Assembly: GCA_025506515.1 (NCBI GenBank)
Contig: CM046454.1
Location: forward strand, 37,064,503-37,128,502
DNA from: Flaveria trinervia
Taxonomy: Eukaryota > Streptophyta > Magnoliopsida > Asterales > Asteraceae
Direction of reading: 5' to 3'
Length of the DNA: 64,000 bases
In this document: positions 32,691 through 43,390 of the stretch, in pieces
Position numbering within the stretch: the first letter of the stretch is position 1
Layout: each line of letters starts with the position of its first letter
The notes under the pieces: generated by a model
What the model was told of the DNA's origin: nothing
What the model saw: the letters and a program-made list of their open reading frames with translations, nothing else
Databases searched by the model: none
Made by a program: the position numbers and the translations under genes

Positions 32691-33542
32691 GATTTTCTCA
32701 GCTGGATGATTGTTATGAATCCTAAGACGAGGAATCACTTCTAGTTGCAGAGATAGATCCAGGTTGGAACTAGTCTGCTCAGAACTAGAACACTTTGTCC
32801 AGCTATTGTTTCAAGTTCATTCAATGAGGACTGATTGAATGAAAGAGAAAAATCATCAATTGTTGGTTGTGAAGTAGAATTAACAGTCACCTGTTCCTTC
32901 TGAATGCTACCTCCCTTAGCTTGGTGTTGTGTTGGATCACCTGATGAGCTTTGAGGATCAACATGTGATTCACTGGTTGAAGCTTCACTATTCCTAGATA
33001 TGGTTATCCTTTTTGATCTGTGAATAGTGGGAGCTTGATTTGTTGCATGTCTTGGAGAACTTGGAAGAGGTCTGGGTAGCTCAAACAGTTGATCAGCATT
33101 AGTAGCAACATTATTTTAAGCACCTGTTCCAACTAAAACATTCTCACAAGAAGGTTTAGAATAGTTCGGAAACAATTCTAAGTCAAAGATATTATCAGCA
33201 CCATTCCCCCTAACACAAGGAGTGTGCTCATTAACAACTATATTGGATGACTCCTGAAATTATTGATTCTTAATGTTGTATACTCTATAAGCTTTAGAGC
33301 TAGAATAATATCCACAAAGATAGCATCATCTGACTTTTCAGCAAATTTTGCTAAATTGTCCTTTGTGTTAAGTATGGTACACCTCCTGCCAAAGGACCTC
33401 AGAAAGCCAATGAACGGTGGCCTCTTGTTCCATAGCTCATAAGGGGTTTTTCCATGTGGCTTAACTACAAGAACTCTACTCTACACATAGCATGCAGTGC
33501 TGACTGCCTCTGCCTAGAATGTTAGTGATAGTTTGGAATCAG
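32691..33542 (-). pseudogene. pol: Integrase C-terminal and linker region of element D
   Basis: No long open frame remains. Pieces can be read such as KPHGKTPYELWNKRPPFIGF near 33410 and a Ser/Thr-rich linker (SRNSEASTSESHVDPQSSSG near 32960). Position and content fit the integrase tail. Confidence 0.6.
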
Positions 33543-34260
33543 CTAACATAGTTCGAGCAGCCTCAATAAGTGTACTGTTCTCCTCTCAGCAACACCATAT
33601 TGTTGAGGAGTTCTAGGAGCACTATATTGTCTGGCAATTCCTTTTGAGTTATAGAATGAGTCAAGAACAGATTTCTTGAACTCAGTCCCTTGATCACTTC
33701 TAATAATCTTAACCTTGTGATCACCTTGATTTTCTATTTTAAGAATAAAAGATTTTAATGTTTCAACAGTTTCATCTTTAGTTCTTAAAAAGAATCCCCA
33801 TGTAAATCTTGTAAAATCATCAACTATCACAAGGTAGTATGATTTCCTTCCAATGCTTATTATACTTGTAGGACCAAAAAGATCCATGTGCAATAGTGTA
33901 ATTGAGTAGTGATGGAGTTAACACTTTTGGATTTATGAGAGGTCCTGTGTTGCTTTCCTTTCAGGCATGTAACACATTTGTCTTTGCAGAAAAAATCCTT
34001 TTTAGGCAAACCATGTACCAAGTTATTTTTGGCCAATTTATTCATTGTCATAAAATTTACATGACACATACGTTTATGCCAAAGTGTTGACTCATCACTA
34101 TCAGCTTTGGAAAGAAAGCATGATACTTCACCCATTGGGAAGCATTATTCATATCCAGCTTGTACATATCCCCTTTCCTGGAAGATCTAAGAAGCACCAA
34201 TTCTAGAGGAATTGTCATCCCTGGTTTGAGCATAATGCACTCATGCTCTGTGAAAAGCAT
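33543..34260 (-). pseudogene. pol: Integrase N-terminal and core domain of element D
   Basis: 33860-34135 encodes the zinc domain (LWHKRMCHVNFMTMNKLAKN, CVTCLKGKQHR). 33543-33893 has HMDLFGPTSIISIGRKSYYL, VIVDDFTRFTWGFFLRTKDE, IIRSDQGTEFKKSVLDSFYN with the second catalytic Asp, and TPQQYGVAERR with the catalytic Glu; the following KNRTLIEA is shifted. A few residues are unusual (GVAERR for GVAERKN). Confidence 0.88.
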
Positions 34261-34525
34261 CTGGTGCTTTTGATCACAGAACTAAGAAACACTTAACAAA
34301 TTGTGTTGAAGCTGTTTGACAAGTTAACTTTGTCAACTTTTAACTTACTATTGGATATACTCCCTCTGCTAGAAATATATCCTCCGGCCTCACCTCCAAA
34401 TTGGACAGGACCTCCATCATAGTGTTGAACTGTTGAAGGAGATATCTGTTACCTGTCATGTGCCTGGAGCATCCACTGTCTACAATCCAGACATTGTTGT
34501 TCTTGTCATATGGATGTCCCTGCAC
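34261..34525 (-). pseudogene. pol: Protease domain of element D
   Basis: Encodes NNVWIVDSGCSRHMTGNRYL with DSG at 34472-34480. After about 34 more residues the frame is lost; LLSVSQICDK can be read near 34270 only in broken form. Confidence 0.83.
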
Positions 34526-35730
34526 ATAAGATGAGATTGTTAGTTTTTATTGGAAACCCAAGCCTTGTTGGTCTTGGGTCTTTCCAATGATAGTGACATA
34601 ATTGAACCAAAAGTTAAGCATGAGGATTCAATGGATGTCTTTGAAGAAGAGGTTTGGGTTGCAGCATCTTCCTTGATCTTCCAATCCATCGTTTGGTTGA
34701 TAATAGAGGATGAGCTAGTTGAAGCTTTTGCAGCTTGGCATTCTTCCGAAGCTTCTTTCTTTTCAGAAGAAATCTTCACCACCTTTTCTTCCGAGGCAGT
34801 CTTCTTCTGGGATGATTTCAAGGGAGCTTTTTTGTTCTCTGAACATTAGTAGCTTTTGTTTCCGAAGCCATTTTCCCTTCGGAAGAAGGAGTTTCTTCCA
34901 AAGACAACTTAGCTTTAGAAACTAGCTTTCCCTGTTTCATCACTTGGACCAAATGATAAGGTCCAAATGAGAAACCTTCCCTGACTCCTTCTTTTCTAAC
35001 ATTATTGCATAATGTGTGCTAGTAGAATTGTAGTAACAATCTTTAGCCATGTGGTTTTGTAGACCACACATGATGCATGTAATGTTAGTCTTTTGGGAAT
35101 GTGAGGGTTGCTATTTCTTGAGCATTTTCTCTTCATCAGCAACTTTTTCCTTCAACTTTTGATCCTTTGACAGGACAGGAGTGCGGGTACTACACTTTTT
35201 TCTTGGATCAGAATGACCTACCACTTGGAATCCAGCTGAGATAAAGACACCTTTCTGTTTTGGGTCAATCATCAGCTTAGACTCAACCACTTTCTTGGCA
35301 GTTCTTCTAGCAGCTTTAGCTCTGCTTCTTCTAGCTTTGGTGTTTAGGGTTTGATCTTCACTGGGAGAGATAGGTACATTTACCTGTTCCTTCCCTGTGG
35401 TGGCCACTATTGTTGCTTCATCCTTCAACTCTAGTGAAGAAGGGTCAGCAGTTAGAACCTCTTGCTCTTCAGTACCACATCTAGGTTGTCTTATTGACTC
35501 ATAAGAATATGGTGGAGCAATTTCATTGGTCCCCAACCCTCCTTTGTTTTGATAACAGAGTTTGGAGTAGGAGGATGATGCAAGAATAGCTTGGAAGTTC
35601 TGCTCAGAAATAACATGCTTCCTGGCTTGAGCCTTAGCAGTGACAAGCTAGGCTTGAGCCTTAGACAATTTGGATATTAGATCCTTTATTAGCGTCTTGT
35701 AGTTGGTATGTTCATGTTTTAATAGGGACA
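34526..35730 (-). pseudogene. gag: Linker with second zinc knuckle of element D
   Basis: 34540-34821 is a Lys/Ser/Glu-rich stretch (KKTASEEKVVKISSEKKEAS). A complete knuckle CIMCGLQNHMAKDC lies at 35036-35077. 35111-35536 encodes ARRSRAKAARRTAKKVVESK, strongly basic. TTCCGAAG-type codons recur at 34740-34900, here inside coding sequence. Confidence 0.7.
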
Positions 35731-36611
35731 CAGTTTTCTCTAACTCCTCAATTTTCTTTTGATAGTCAGATTCAGCCCTTTTAAATCATATTTTAAGATA
35801 TTTAAAGACTCAATATCAGATCTAATTTCCATATTGTAATCCTGATATAGTTTAACCTTAGCTATACAGGCATGAGTACAGAGATGTACATATACCTGGT
35901 TATCATCTATTCCGGCCATGAGAGATTGAGAAGGAGTCACATCTTGTACCATGAAGCTCCAGTCAACTTCTTAAGCCATTGCAGCTGTTTCAGTTGACTT
36001 TCCAGTGGGCTTTGAGGTTGAGGGATATGTGGAGGCCTGTGGGGTTCCCGGATTGGTCTTGGGAGCCTTGCATTCCCTTGGAAAGTGACCAAGTTGGTTA
36101 TATTTGTAACCTTTTGCCTTGGCCTTGTCAAACCCAAACTTGCTGGTAGTTGGGTTTTGAGTGAAATGCCTTCCAGTTCTTTTAAAGAACTTCTTCGCTC
36201 TGTAGGTTAAAAGAGCCATCTGCTGGACAATGTCCACATACTCTACATTGCCTAGACTAAAACACTCTAGATCATCAAAACAATATTGAAAATCACCAGA
36301 GTGCCCACTTCCTGAGACAAAGGCACAACTGTCCTGAAAGGAGTTGTGCTGAGCTCGTTAAGACCTTGGAGTCTCAGGAAAAGTGATGTAAGGTCCAGAA
36401 GAGCAGGATGGTTGTTGGTTGGTATGTCAGGTATTGCTGAGGTTGTGGGGGTATTAAGCCTTCAACAACCATTAAAGCGTTGCTAGCAGGAAGACTCAGA
36501 GGTCTGCTTGTTTGGTGGCCCTTCTTACTCTCCATCTCCAACCGGTACCCATCAAGGATTCCATAGATTTCAGTCATGGTAAGAGTGTTCAAGTTCTCTA
36601 TCCTCTTGATA
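35731..36611 (-). pseudogene. gag: gag 3' part of element D (after insertion of B)
   Basis: Directly beyond the B element the frame gives SIKRIENLNTLTMTEIYGIL, followed by DGYRLEMESKKGHQTSRPLS. 35971-36237 has MALLTYRAKKFFKRTGRHFT and the site of the first knuckle, GYKYNQLGHFPREC, where both leading cysteines (CYKC in relatives) are gone. Then a Pro/Ser-rich tail and DWSFMVQDVTPSQS. Confidence 0.83.
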
Positions 36612-36616
36612 GAGAC
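36612..36616. other. Target-site duplication of element B (left copy, GAGAC)
   Basis: Right copy is AAGAC at 50605-50609, one mismatch. Gag of D reads on across the site when B and one copy are taken out. Confidence 0.8.
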
Positions 36617-37373
36617 TGTTAGGATCTAGTATATGAACGGAATACCAACTGATTAATGTGTTAAACCAAACCAAATAGTGCGAATCCTATTTGAATGGCG
36701 ATCTAATCAGTGAGAACAAACGTAGATACAATAATGAATTGAATCTAATGTCAAGAATCGATTAGGAATCGATCTACAGCGTTAGATGGACTTGGAGTAC
36801 GAACTTAGAGGCTTCTGAACGGCTAGGGTACGTCTGGAGTCGAAGTGGATTCTATACGTACGAATGCTTCTCAATTCTTTTTTTTCCACGAATTAAGTGG
36901 TATTTATAGGTTAGGGTTGCCCATTTGGGCGACTAAACCAATAGCATGGTTCATTCATGCGATTGAGCCATGCGGTTGATCCATTCGCACGACTGAGTGT
37001 TCAGTCATGCGACTGAGTCTGTCGCATGAAGTTGTTCAGGCGTATGGACTAGTTAGGCGCATGGACACTTAGTCGCATGCCCATTCGGATGCATGACCAC
37101 TGTTTGGGCGCATGTCCAGTCGGACGCATGTGAACTTCACTTAACCAAAATTTGAATGTATTCATTATTATAACATTATGTATATTAATTCAAACAATCA
37201 CAAACCTATATAATCTAGTCAATATGTGTTACTCAACTCATTAATGAAATATTAAACATTATAAATCACACCCAAACATTATCATTTCATTAAGTACCCA
37301 ATATTACATAAGTGCAAGACATTCAAGACATATTACATTGACATTAGGATCTAGGTACATAAGTGTATCAACA
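36617..37373 (-). repeat. 3' LTR of element B
   Basis: 757 bp, plus strand TGTTAGGATCTAG...GTGTATCAACA. Holds a motif array at 36930-37140 with both A/B-type words (CAGTCATGCGACTG at 37002-37015) and C-type words (AGGCGTATGGA, GACCACTGTTTGGGCGCATG). Partner at 49879-50604. Confidence 0.93.
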
Positions 37374-37520
37374 AACTCTCCCTTGGACCTAGATCTATCT
37401 ATTGTCTTACATCTTTCATAATTTCATCAAACTTCTTGTACTTAGCTTCTTTGGTGACTCCTATATTTATCTCGAAAGCAAAACAAAGTCGTATTACATT
37501 CTGAAATTTTAAAGCTTGTA
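37374..37520 (-). other. Polypurine tract and 3' untranslated region of element B
   Basis: AACTCTCCCTTGG on the plus strand beside the LTR is CCAAGGGAGAGTT on the coding strand, the plus-strand primer. The rest is short AT-rich sequence up to the ORF4 stop. Confidence 0.75.
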
Positions 37521-38616
37521 CTATATCTCATGAGTCATAGAACAGTGGCCACTTGTATAATGTATAAACATCATTAGCTGAGAAGTGGTAAGCCACATTG
37601 GGTCAAACACCCTTATGGTTTCCATTTTACCATTTCTGTTCAAGACTATCATGGCCTCTCCCGTTCTTGAATCGTAGTACCACCATTTGAAATGTGGAGT
37701 GAAATCCTGAGGCATCTCACGTAGTGGGATCTTTGACATTGTATGTGGTGGACTCCACTTCAACAAGACTTTTGGTTTGCCAGTTATGTCGTCAACCTCA
37801 GATCTTCTGATGTACCTCGTTGGTTGTTGAGGTTAGAAATTGACCCATCTGGTGTGGTACTCCCTATTTAGAGCTGCTTCAAACCAGCCTGACATCTTAC
37901 GAGGGTCAGCGTATAGCAATTTTAACTTTTCTAACTGGTTAAGCTCAAAACCTTGAAGAGTCTTCAAGTTGTGTGGAAACCTGAAATACTCAATTCCCTT
38001 CTCACGTTTAACTGTGTAAACGTTGAGGTCTTCAAAATGTGCCCATGCTATGATCCTGCCTGCGACCTTTTGATGTGTCTTGAGCTTATACAGTTTGGTG
38101 TAGGCAGTTGACGTTGAAGCACTGTGTTGGGCTCTTATCTCCTCAAAACATGCTGCCTATTCTGCCTTTTTGATGTTCACTTCAGCATCAGTGGCTTGGG
38201 CCTTATCTTTATCCTTTCCGGACTCTTGCTTCATCCTGTCCAGAGTCTCAAAAGTGTCACTGACAAGAGTGTCTCCCAGATTGGGAATGGCAGTTCCCTC
38301 CTTGTCAGTGTATTGTGGATAGTGTTGAGCAGTGACATCTTCTATCTCAATCTCATCGACATCCTGAAGCTCATCATCACTCTCTACATTCATAGTAGGG
38401 GCATCTTTCACAATCTCTTCAGCATCCAGCTTGAACATTTCGGCTAGTTGCTCATCAGTGAGATTGTGAATGATTTATCCTTCTTCAGGAGTATACATCA
38501 CAGATCTCCTTACAATACCCTGCAGCTCAAGAATCAATGTCAGTTGAGTCTTTTCCTGTTGGAGGGGAGCAATATCATATTCATGTCGTTGAAAGTCTGG
38601 ATCTGCTTGATTTAAA
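37521..38616 (-). pseudogene. ORF4 of element B
   Basis: The open frame begins behind an acceptor-like TATTGATTGCAG (38617-38628) as VECLNQADPDFQRHEYDIAP without an ATG. 38157-38438 is acidic (ESDDELQDVDEIEIEDVTAQ). The middle reads KLYKLKTHQKVAGRIIAWAH and ADPRKMSGWFEAALNREYHT. 37521-37766 carries the conserved block PHFKWWYYDSRTGEAMIVLN and then FDPMWLTTSQLMMFIHYTSG. Breaks near 38460, 38160 and 37840. The block aligns with ORF4 of C and D. Function unknown. Confidence 0.65.
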
Positions 38617-38739
38617 CATTCAACACTGCAATCAATAGTAAATAATCAAGACATAACCATTTACATTACATATAAACATTCATTTCATAAATTTTATACC
38701 TGATCCAAATACAAATGATTTTAAATAATAATAAAACAT

Positions 38740-40748
38740 CTAAACATTACTCTTGTCCTGAATCATTGACTCTTCTGCTAACGGGGCTGATGTGGAGGCA
38801 CCTTGATCTTGTGCTCTTTTGGTCCTCCTTTCACTGGTAGAAGTGGCACCTGTAGCAGGTGAGTCATCATCATCATCACCAATATCATCTCCAACATCCC
38901 CAGCAGCAGCAGTATCTTCATCTCCATCATCATCCTCATCATCACCGTCATCATCACTATCGTCCCCATCCCCTTTCTTAATCTTAAGGGGGTCTACCTT
39001 GGGTCCTTTTAGACGTAGCATGATGGTCTTGTTCGTTGTCTCCAACTCCTCAATCTTCTTTGCTGATAGGGTATTCTGCTCCCGGAGTTGGGACATCTCT
39101 GCACGTTGAGCATCCAACTGCTGTGCGTGCTGAGATATCCGCAGAGCTTGGGCAGCAGTAAGGTCTACTAGCTGTCGCAGTTGAGCAGTCTTCTCTCCGT
39201 CTGCCGCCAACAACCTCAGCACCATTTGGTTAAGTGCTTAGAGCTGTTCCTCTACCCCACAGGGAGGTAGAGGTGAGGTCGATGAGTAGGAGGGGAATGA
39301 TGGTGGTACAGCATGGTGGCTAGTGGTGGTGGTGGTGGTTGTGGTGTAGATTGGAGGTGGAATAACTGGTGGAGGTGTGGCTGTAGTAGTGGAGGGTGGA
39401 GGTGTGGTGGTGATAGTGGGTGGTATGGTAGTGGTGGTAGCTGTGGTGGTGCTAATGGGCGGAGTAGTGGTGGCAGAAGTAGTGGTGGTGGTGGTAGTAA
39501 TGAAGGTGAGTCGTCTCTTCTTCTTTTTCATGTCATGGGGCTGAGACATCCTCTTCTTCCTCGATCCTGTCGAGGAGGATGCTCCCCATAGAACACGGCT
39601 CAGCTGATAGGGAGTGTACGTGGGATCAGTATCATCCTCTCCCGACCTGCTAGGGCGTTCACCAACCCCCCTGAGCCCCCGTTCTGTGGCAATGACTTTG
39701 CTGCCCATAGTCCGAGTCAGAGGCTTTTCATCTGACTCCTCCTCCTCACCAGGTATGAATTTCTGGTGGAATCCAACAGTCTCTGCTACATCTCTAGTGG
39801 GGGCCGATGCTGGAGATGCCATATCAGTAGTGGGGCCCCTTGGTTGAGTGGGCCCTTCATCTCCAGCATCCCCACTGTCATCATCATCGGAGTCGTGCTC
39901 CGGGAGCTGTAGCTGCTCATCATCTGAGTCGCTGTCTATGTGACGTCACTTACGCCTGCCTGGCGCGATGTAGTTCTCCTTGGCCAGATGGCCTATAAGT
40001 CATTTTACCTGCGGCTTGACCTGCTTACCCCGGTAAACTCTCATACGACCCAGAGTCGTATCATCCATGATCTCCAAAGCCACCGCATCGTGGCGCTCCT
40101 TTGGAAGCGAGGGCAGCTTCTCATCAAAAATCAGCTGCAAAAACCTAGGGTACATACAGAAACCCTCTTTTCCCTTTGCCTCCAAATTCTCTATGAGGTA
40201 AGAGAAGATCATTCTAGAGAAGCTGAAGGGGTAGTTCAGCACCAGTGCCACGTAGGCATTTTGTATCTGGTCTGATAGGTCGTTGAACCCACCCCTTCTG
40301 GAAGCTATGCACTTCAGAATAACATGTGCCATGTACTTATACTGGGGGCACAGGTTGCTCTTCTTAAGCACACCTGAGTTGATGTCCCTAGCATAATTAA
40401 TCCTCAAAAAACAACCTCTCACCGTCAGTGGGTGAAGCTTGGTGGGGTATCCAGCATCATCTCCCATCCAAGTACTCGCTGAATGTCTTCAGCTGTAATC
40501 TCTATGTCCATACCAAAGATGGAGCTCCGAATGATATATGGCTCTCGTAATCTATCAACAGATGCATTCTTCCAGAAGGCCTGTTGTATAGACTTGTAGG
40601 GAGTGCATGGAGTAGAGATAGCCTTATGGATCCTTGATCGCTAGAGAAAAGCGATGATCTCTGCAAACTCGGCACCATTCCCAGTTGTGTGTCTAAATGA
40701 ACACAGATGTTGTGCTTGGGGTTGATGGACCATCTATCAGCCATAGAT
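38740..40748 (-). pseudogene. ORF3 of element B
   Basis: Start at the ATG at 40744 (MADRWSINPKHNICVHLDT), four bases after an AG acceptor-like site. 40000-40467 is open: LHPLTVRGCFLRINYARDIN, AHVILKCIASRRGGFNDLSD, PFSFSRMIFSYLIENLE and FCMYPRFLQLIFDEKLPSLP. 39238-39822 has the basic GSRKKRMSQPHDMKKKKRRL, a likely nuclear signal, then a long Thr/Pro tract (about 39300-39500). 38740-39225 has a coiled coil (QQLDAQRAEMSQLREQNTLS), KTIMLRLKGPKVDPLKIKKG and a poly-Asp/Glu tail. Frame breaks lie near 40670, 40470, 39960 and 39235. No transmembrane helix seen, so it is not an obvious envelope. Confidence 0.7.
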
Positions 40749-40765
40749 CTGTAACACAAGATACA
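40749..40765 (-). promoter_or_regulatory. Splice-acceptor-like site before ORF3 of B
   Basis: Coding strand TATCTTGTGTTACAG, then ATCT-ATG. It corresponds to TGTTTTGTGTTTCAG at 2224-2238 in A and TTTTATTTTGCAG at 22081-22093 in C. No donor was identified. Confidence 0.55.
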
Positions 40766-40826
40766 TAAACGTTAGATACTCACATAACACAAATCAGTTC
40801 TAAGTAACTTGATAGAATTCATTCTG

Positions 40827-41075
40827 ATTCATTCATGCGAATGAATCATGCGACTGTGTTTAGTCGGTTGTCCTATCATGCGACTGGACTCATTCGGGTG
40901 AAGGAACAGGCGATTGAGTTCAATCGGTTGACTGATCTTGGGATTGGTTCAATCGGCCGACAGAGTTCATTTGTATGATACATTCGGCCGATTGAGCTAT
41001 TCGGCCAGCTCAATCGTGCGATTGGAGTTCATTCAGACGACCAGTCGCATGACCAACTGATCGGTCGACTGAGGT
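40827..41075. repeat. Dyad-motif array 1 in B spacer
   Basis: ATTCATTC-ATGC-GAATGAAT at 40827-40846, CAATCGTGCGATTG at 41011-41024, and many half or imperfect copies. Same place and order as 2301-2545 in A. Confidence 0.8.
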
Positions 41076-41399
41076 TCAAATCTTCACCAATTCATGAAAT
41101 TAACCATTGTGTACAGGTTCTTTAGACTCGCAATCACTTAACTAATAATCTAATAACTTTATTTTTAACATTTTACATGGTTTCAGTAACTCATTAATCC
41201 ATTTAGTTGTTCGGTTCAATCGAGAATCATAAATTAGGGCACCATTTCTCCTGATTTCTGTGATGTTTCATCTCATTATACCTATATAAATGCACACACA
41301 CGTCAGAAGATCAATAGGAATGTATAATCGTGGTCTAATGAAATTTGGACAGCGTAATGGTAGATGTGCGATATAAGGGCGATTGGAAGTGATGAGCTG

Positions 41400-41710
41400 A
41401 ATGCGATCGACTGTGGCCCTATTTATACTGAATCTGAGTTCAATCAGCCGACTGGACTCATTCGCTCGGTTCATTCGGGCGAATGGAACTCAGTCGGGCG
41501 ATTGGCTCAGTCGTTCACTTTCAGTCGCCCGACTGGAGCTCAGTCGGTCGACTGACTCATTCGCACACTCCCATTCGGTCGAATGGTTGATTCTGATAAG
41601 CCATTCGGGTGAATGGTTCATACTCATGTCCATTCGGCTGTTTAATGCATGAGTATGGTCCATTCATATGATCTGTCCATACTCATGGTTCATCGTGCGA
41701 ATGGGTCAGA
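41400..41710. repeat. Dyad-motif array 2 in B spacer
   Basis: CAGTCGGTCGACTG at 41541-41554, CATTCGGTCGAATG at 41572-41585 and others. Corresponds to 2881-3205 in A. Confidence 0.8.
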
Positions 41711-41820
41711 CTCATGAATTTGACTTTATGACCATACCACATATTCTCTATTTCACTTTGAATAAACATTATTAACATTTGGTCTTCTCATACATGATCA
41801 TTTTATTTTGAAAAACCTTT

Positions 41821-41911
41821 GATCACCTCAGACGTGATCCTTTCAAAACATTTTGTCACCTCAACGTGACCCATTTTATTGGAAGCATGTGTGGTCACCT
41901 CAGACGTAACC
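41821..41911. repeat. Three hairpin-type repeats in B spacer
   Basis: GATCACCTCAGACGTGATC (from 41821), GTCACCTCAACGTGAC (41855-41870) and GGTCACCTCAGACGTAACC (41893-41911). The arms pair (GATCAC/GTGATC, GTCAC/GTGAC), and the changes between the first and the others fall on both arms. Related copies in A at 3297-3318 and 3341-3359. Confidence 0.65.
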
Positions 41912-42497
41912 TTTTGGATGATAAGGTCCCTTATCAACTTCAATGACATAGTCCGAAACTGAATGAATTGAAGTAGACTAACTTTGTACAGAAATAAAGA
42001 AATAATACTGAAAAGTTAAAACTAAAACATGTTTTGTGTTTTTGTGAGGGTTAATTCCTAAGAAGTAATTCTAAGGAATAGTTTTTCTAAGAGAGTAGCC
42101 TCAATCATTTAAACCATACATGGACTAATTCAAGTTGGAATCATACAGGATATACAAATCATTCAGGACAAGATATTAAAAAACTTTGATGCTCTATTTT
42201 TGTTTTTCATCTGGAGTTAGTTAGCAAATCTAGGAAATCATGCTAGTACTCTCAGGTTCCCACACTGATTTGAACTTTCAAGAGTTATAGCCACAATGAT
42301 TGTCAGTATACTTGTCCTCTTAAATCCATACACAGACTTTCAACACAGTTTGGTGACAATTTAAGGTTTGTTTATTTCAACAAGCATTTGTGGATCCCAC
42401 ACTTATATGGTAATCAACATTCCTCGGGAGATTTTTGAGCGGTCTCGGGGTAGTGTTCAAGAAGAGACTATTCTAAAAACTTTCAAAGAGAAGCCAA

Positions 42498-42606
42498 TCC
42501 TCAGGTCAGTGCCACCGCACGGCAGAGAGGCGGCAAACAACAATGAGTTCTAGAATATATAGATTATGCTTATCCTCAGGTCAGTGCCACCGCACAGTAG
42601 AGAGGC
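42498..42606. repeat. Two 34-bp direct repeats, 75 bp apart, in B spacer
   Basis: Copies 42498-42531 and 42573-42606 begin TCCTCAGGTCAGTGCCACCG. Same pair and spacing as 3932-4040 in A. Confidence 0.75.
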
Positions 42607-43390
42607 ACATAATCTATCTTCTTGTTTGAGCATTTTCACTTTTTTTGCGCAGATCTCACCAACAACATACGTTATCAGTTTGATTGCATTTGAATTGTTT
42701 TATGTGCTTTTGCTCATGCTTTGGTCTTACGCACACATTTGTGGCGTTTATTTTGCTCGTCACCCCTTATTGGAATGTTGTTGATTGTGTTAACTAGGGA
42801 TAAGGTGTTACCCACATCTTGTCAAACATTTAAGTTTAATCTTGGGATCACCAAAAAAGGTCTAGTCATCTATTGTGTTGAATCTACCAACATATCATCT
42901 GTGGTCTAGCAACCTCTAGGTCTACTTTCTTTGTGTTACCTTAGTGGTAGCTAGCTTATCTACCATATTTCCTTTTATATTGTCAGACTACACAGACTTA
43001 TACTTGAGCTTTGCATCTTTTTCAATTTTGATTTTTAAAGTACCAAATGGTTTGAACCTGTGCACTATCACATTCCAAAGATTGAATTGGTATCACACAT
43101 ACGATCTTATTATCATCAGCTTGCCTCTCCTTTTCCCTCGTCTTTTTTTTCCTAAACCTATTCTCCCCCTAAAATTATAAAACCACCACGGATTAGCATT
43201 TTAGGATTTTAATAGGCAAGGAATTAAAACAATTGTAATTAAACTAATTAAAATTAAACAAAGATAGGAGAATAAATTAAAATTAAATTAGAAATTGAAA
43301 AAAATAAAAGAAACTAGACACGACGCATCAGACTATACATGGTCATCTTCAGGAATGACCTCACTTTTCTTTTTAACTCCGTTTACCTCT

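Larger units (their letters stand above)
40766..43390. other. pol-ORF3 spacer of element B, non-coding
   Basis: 2.6 kb with no credible gene, aligning along its length with A's spacer. Contains two dyad arrays, a set of GTCAC...GTGAC hairpin repeats (41821-41911), and the 34-bp repeat pair (42498-42606). Confidence 0.7.

Noticed and set aside
39313..39591. Glycine-rich plus-strand protein
   Set aside because: Antisense shadow of the Thr/Pro tract of ORF3 (ACC/CCA codons read as GGT/TGG).
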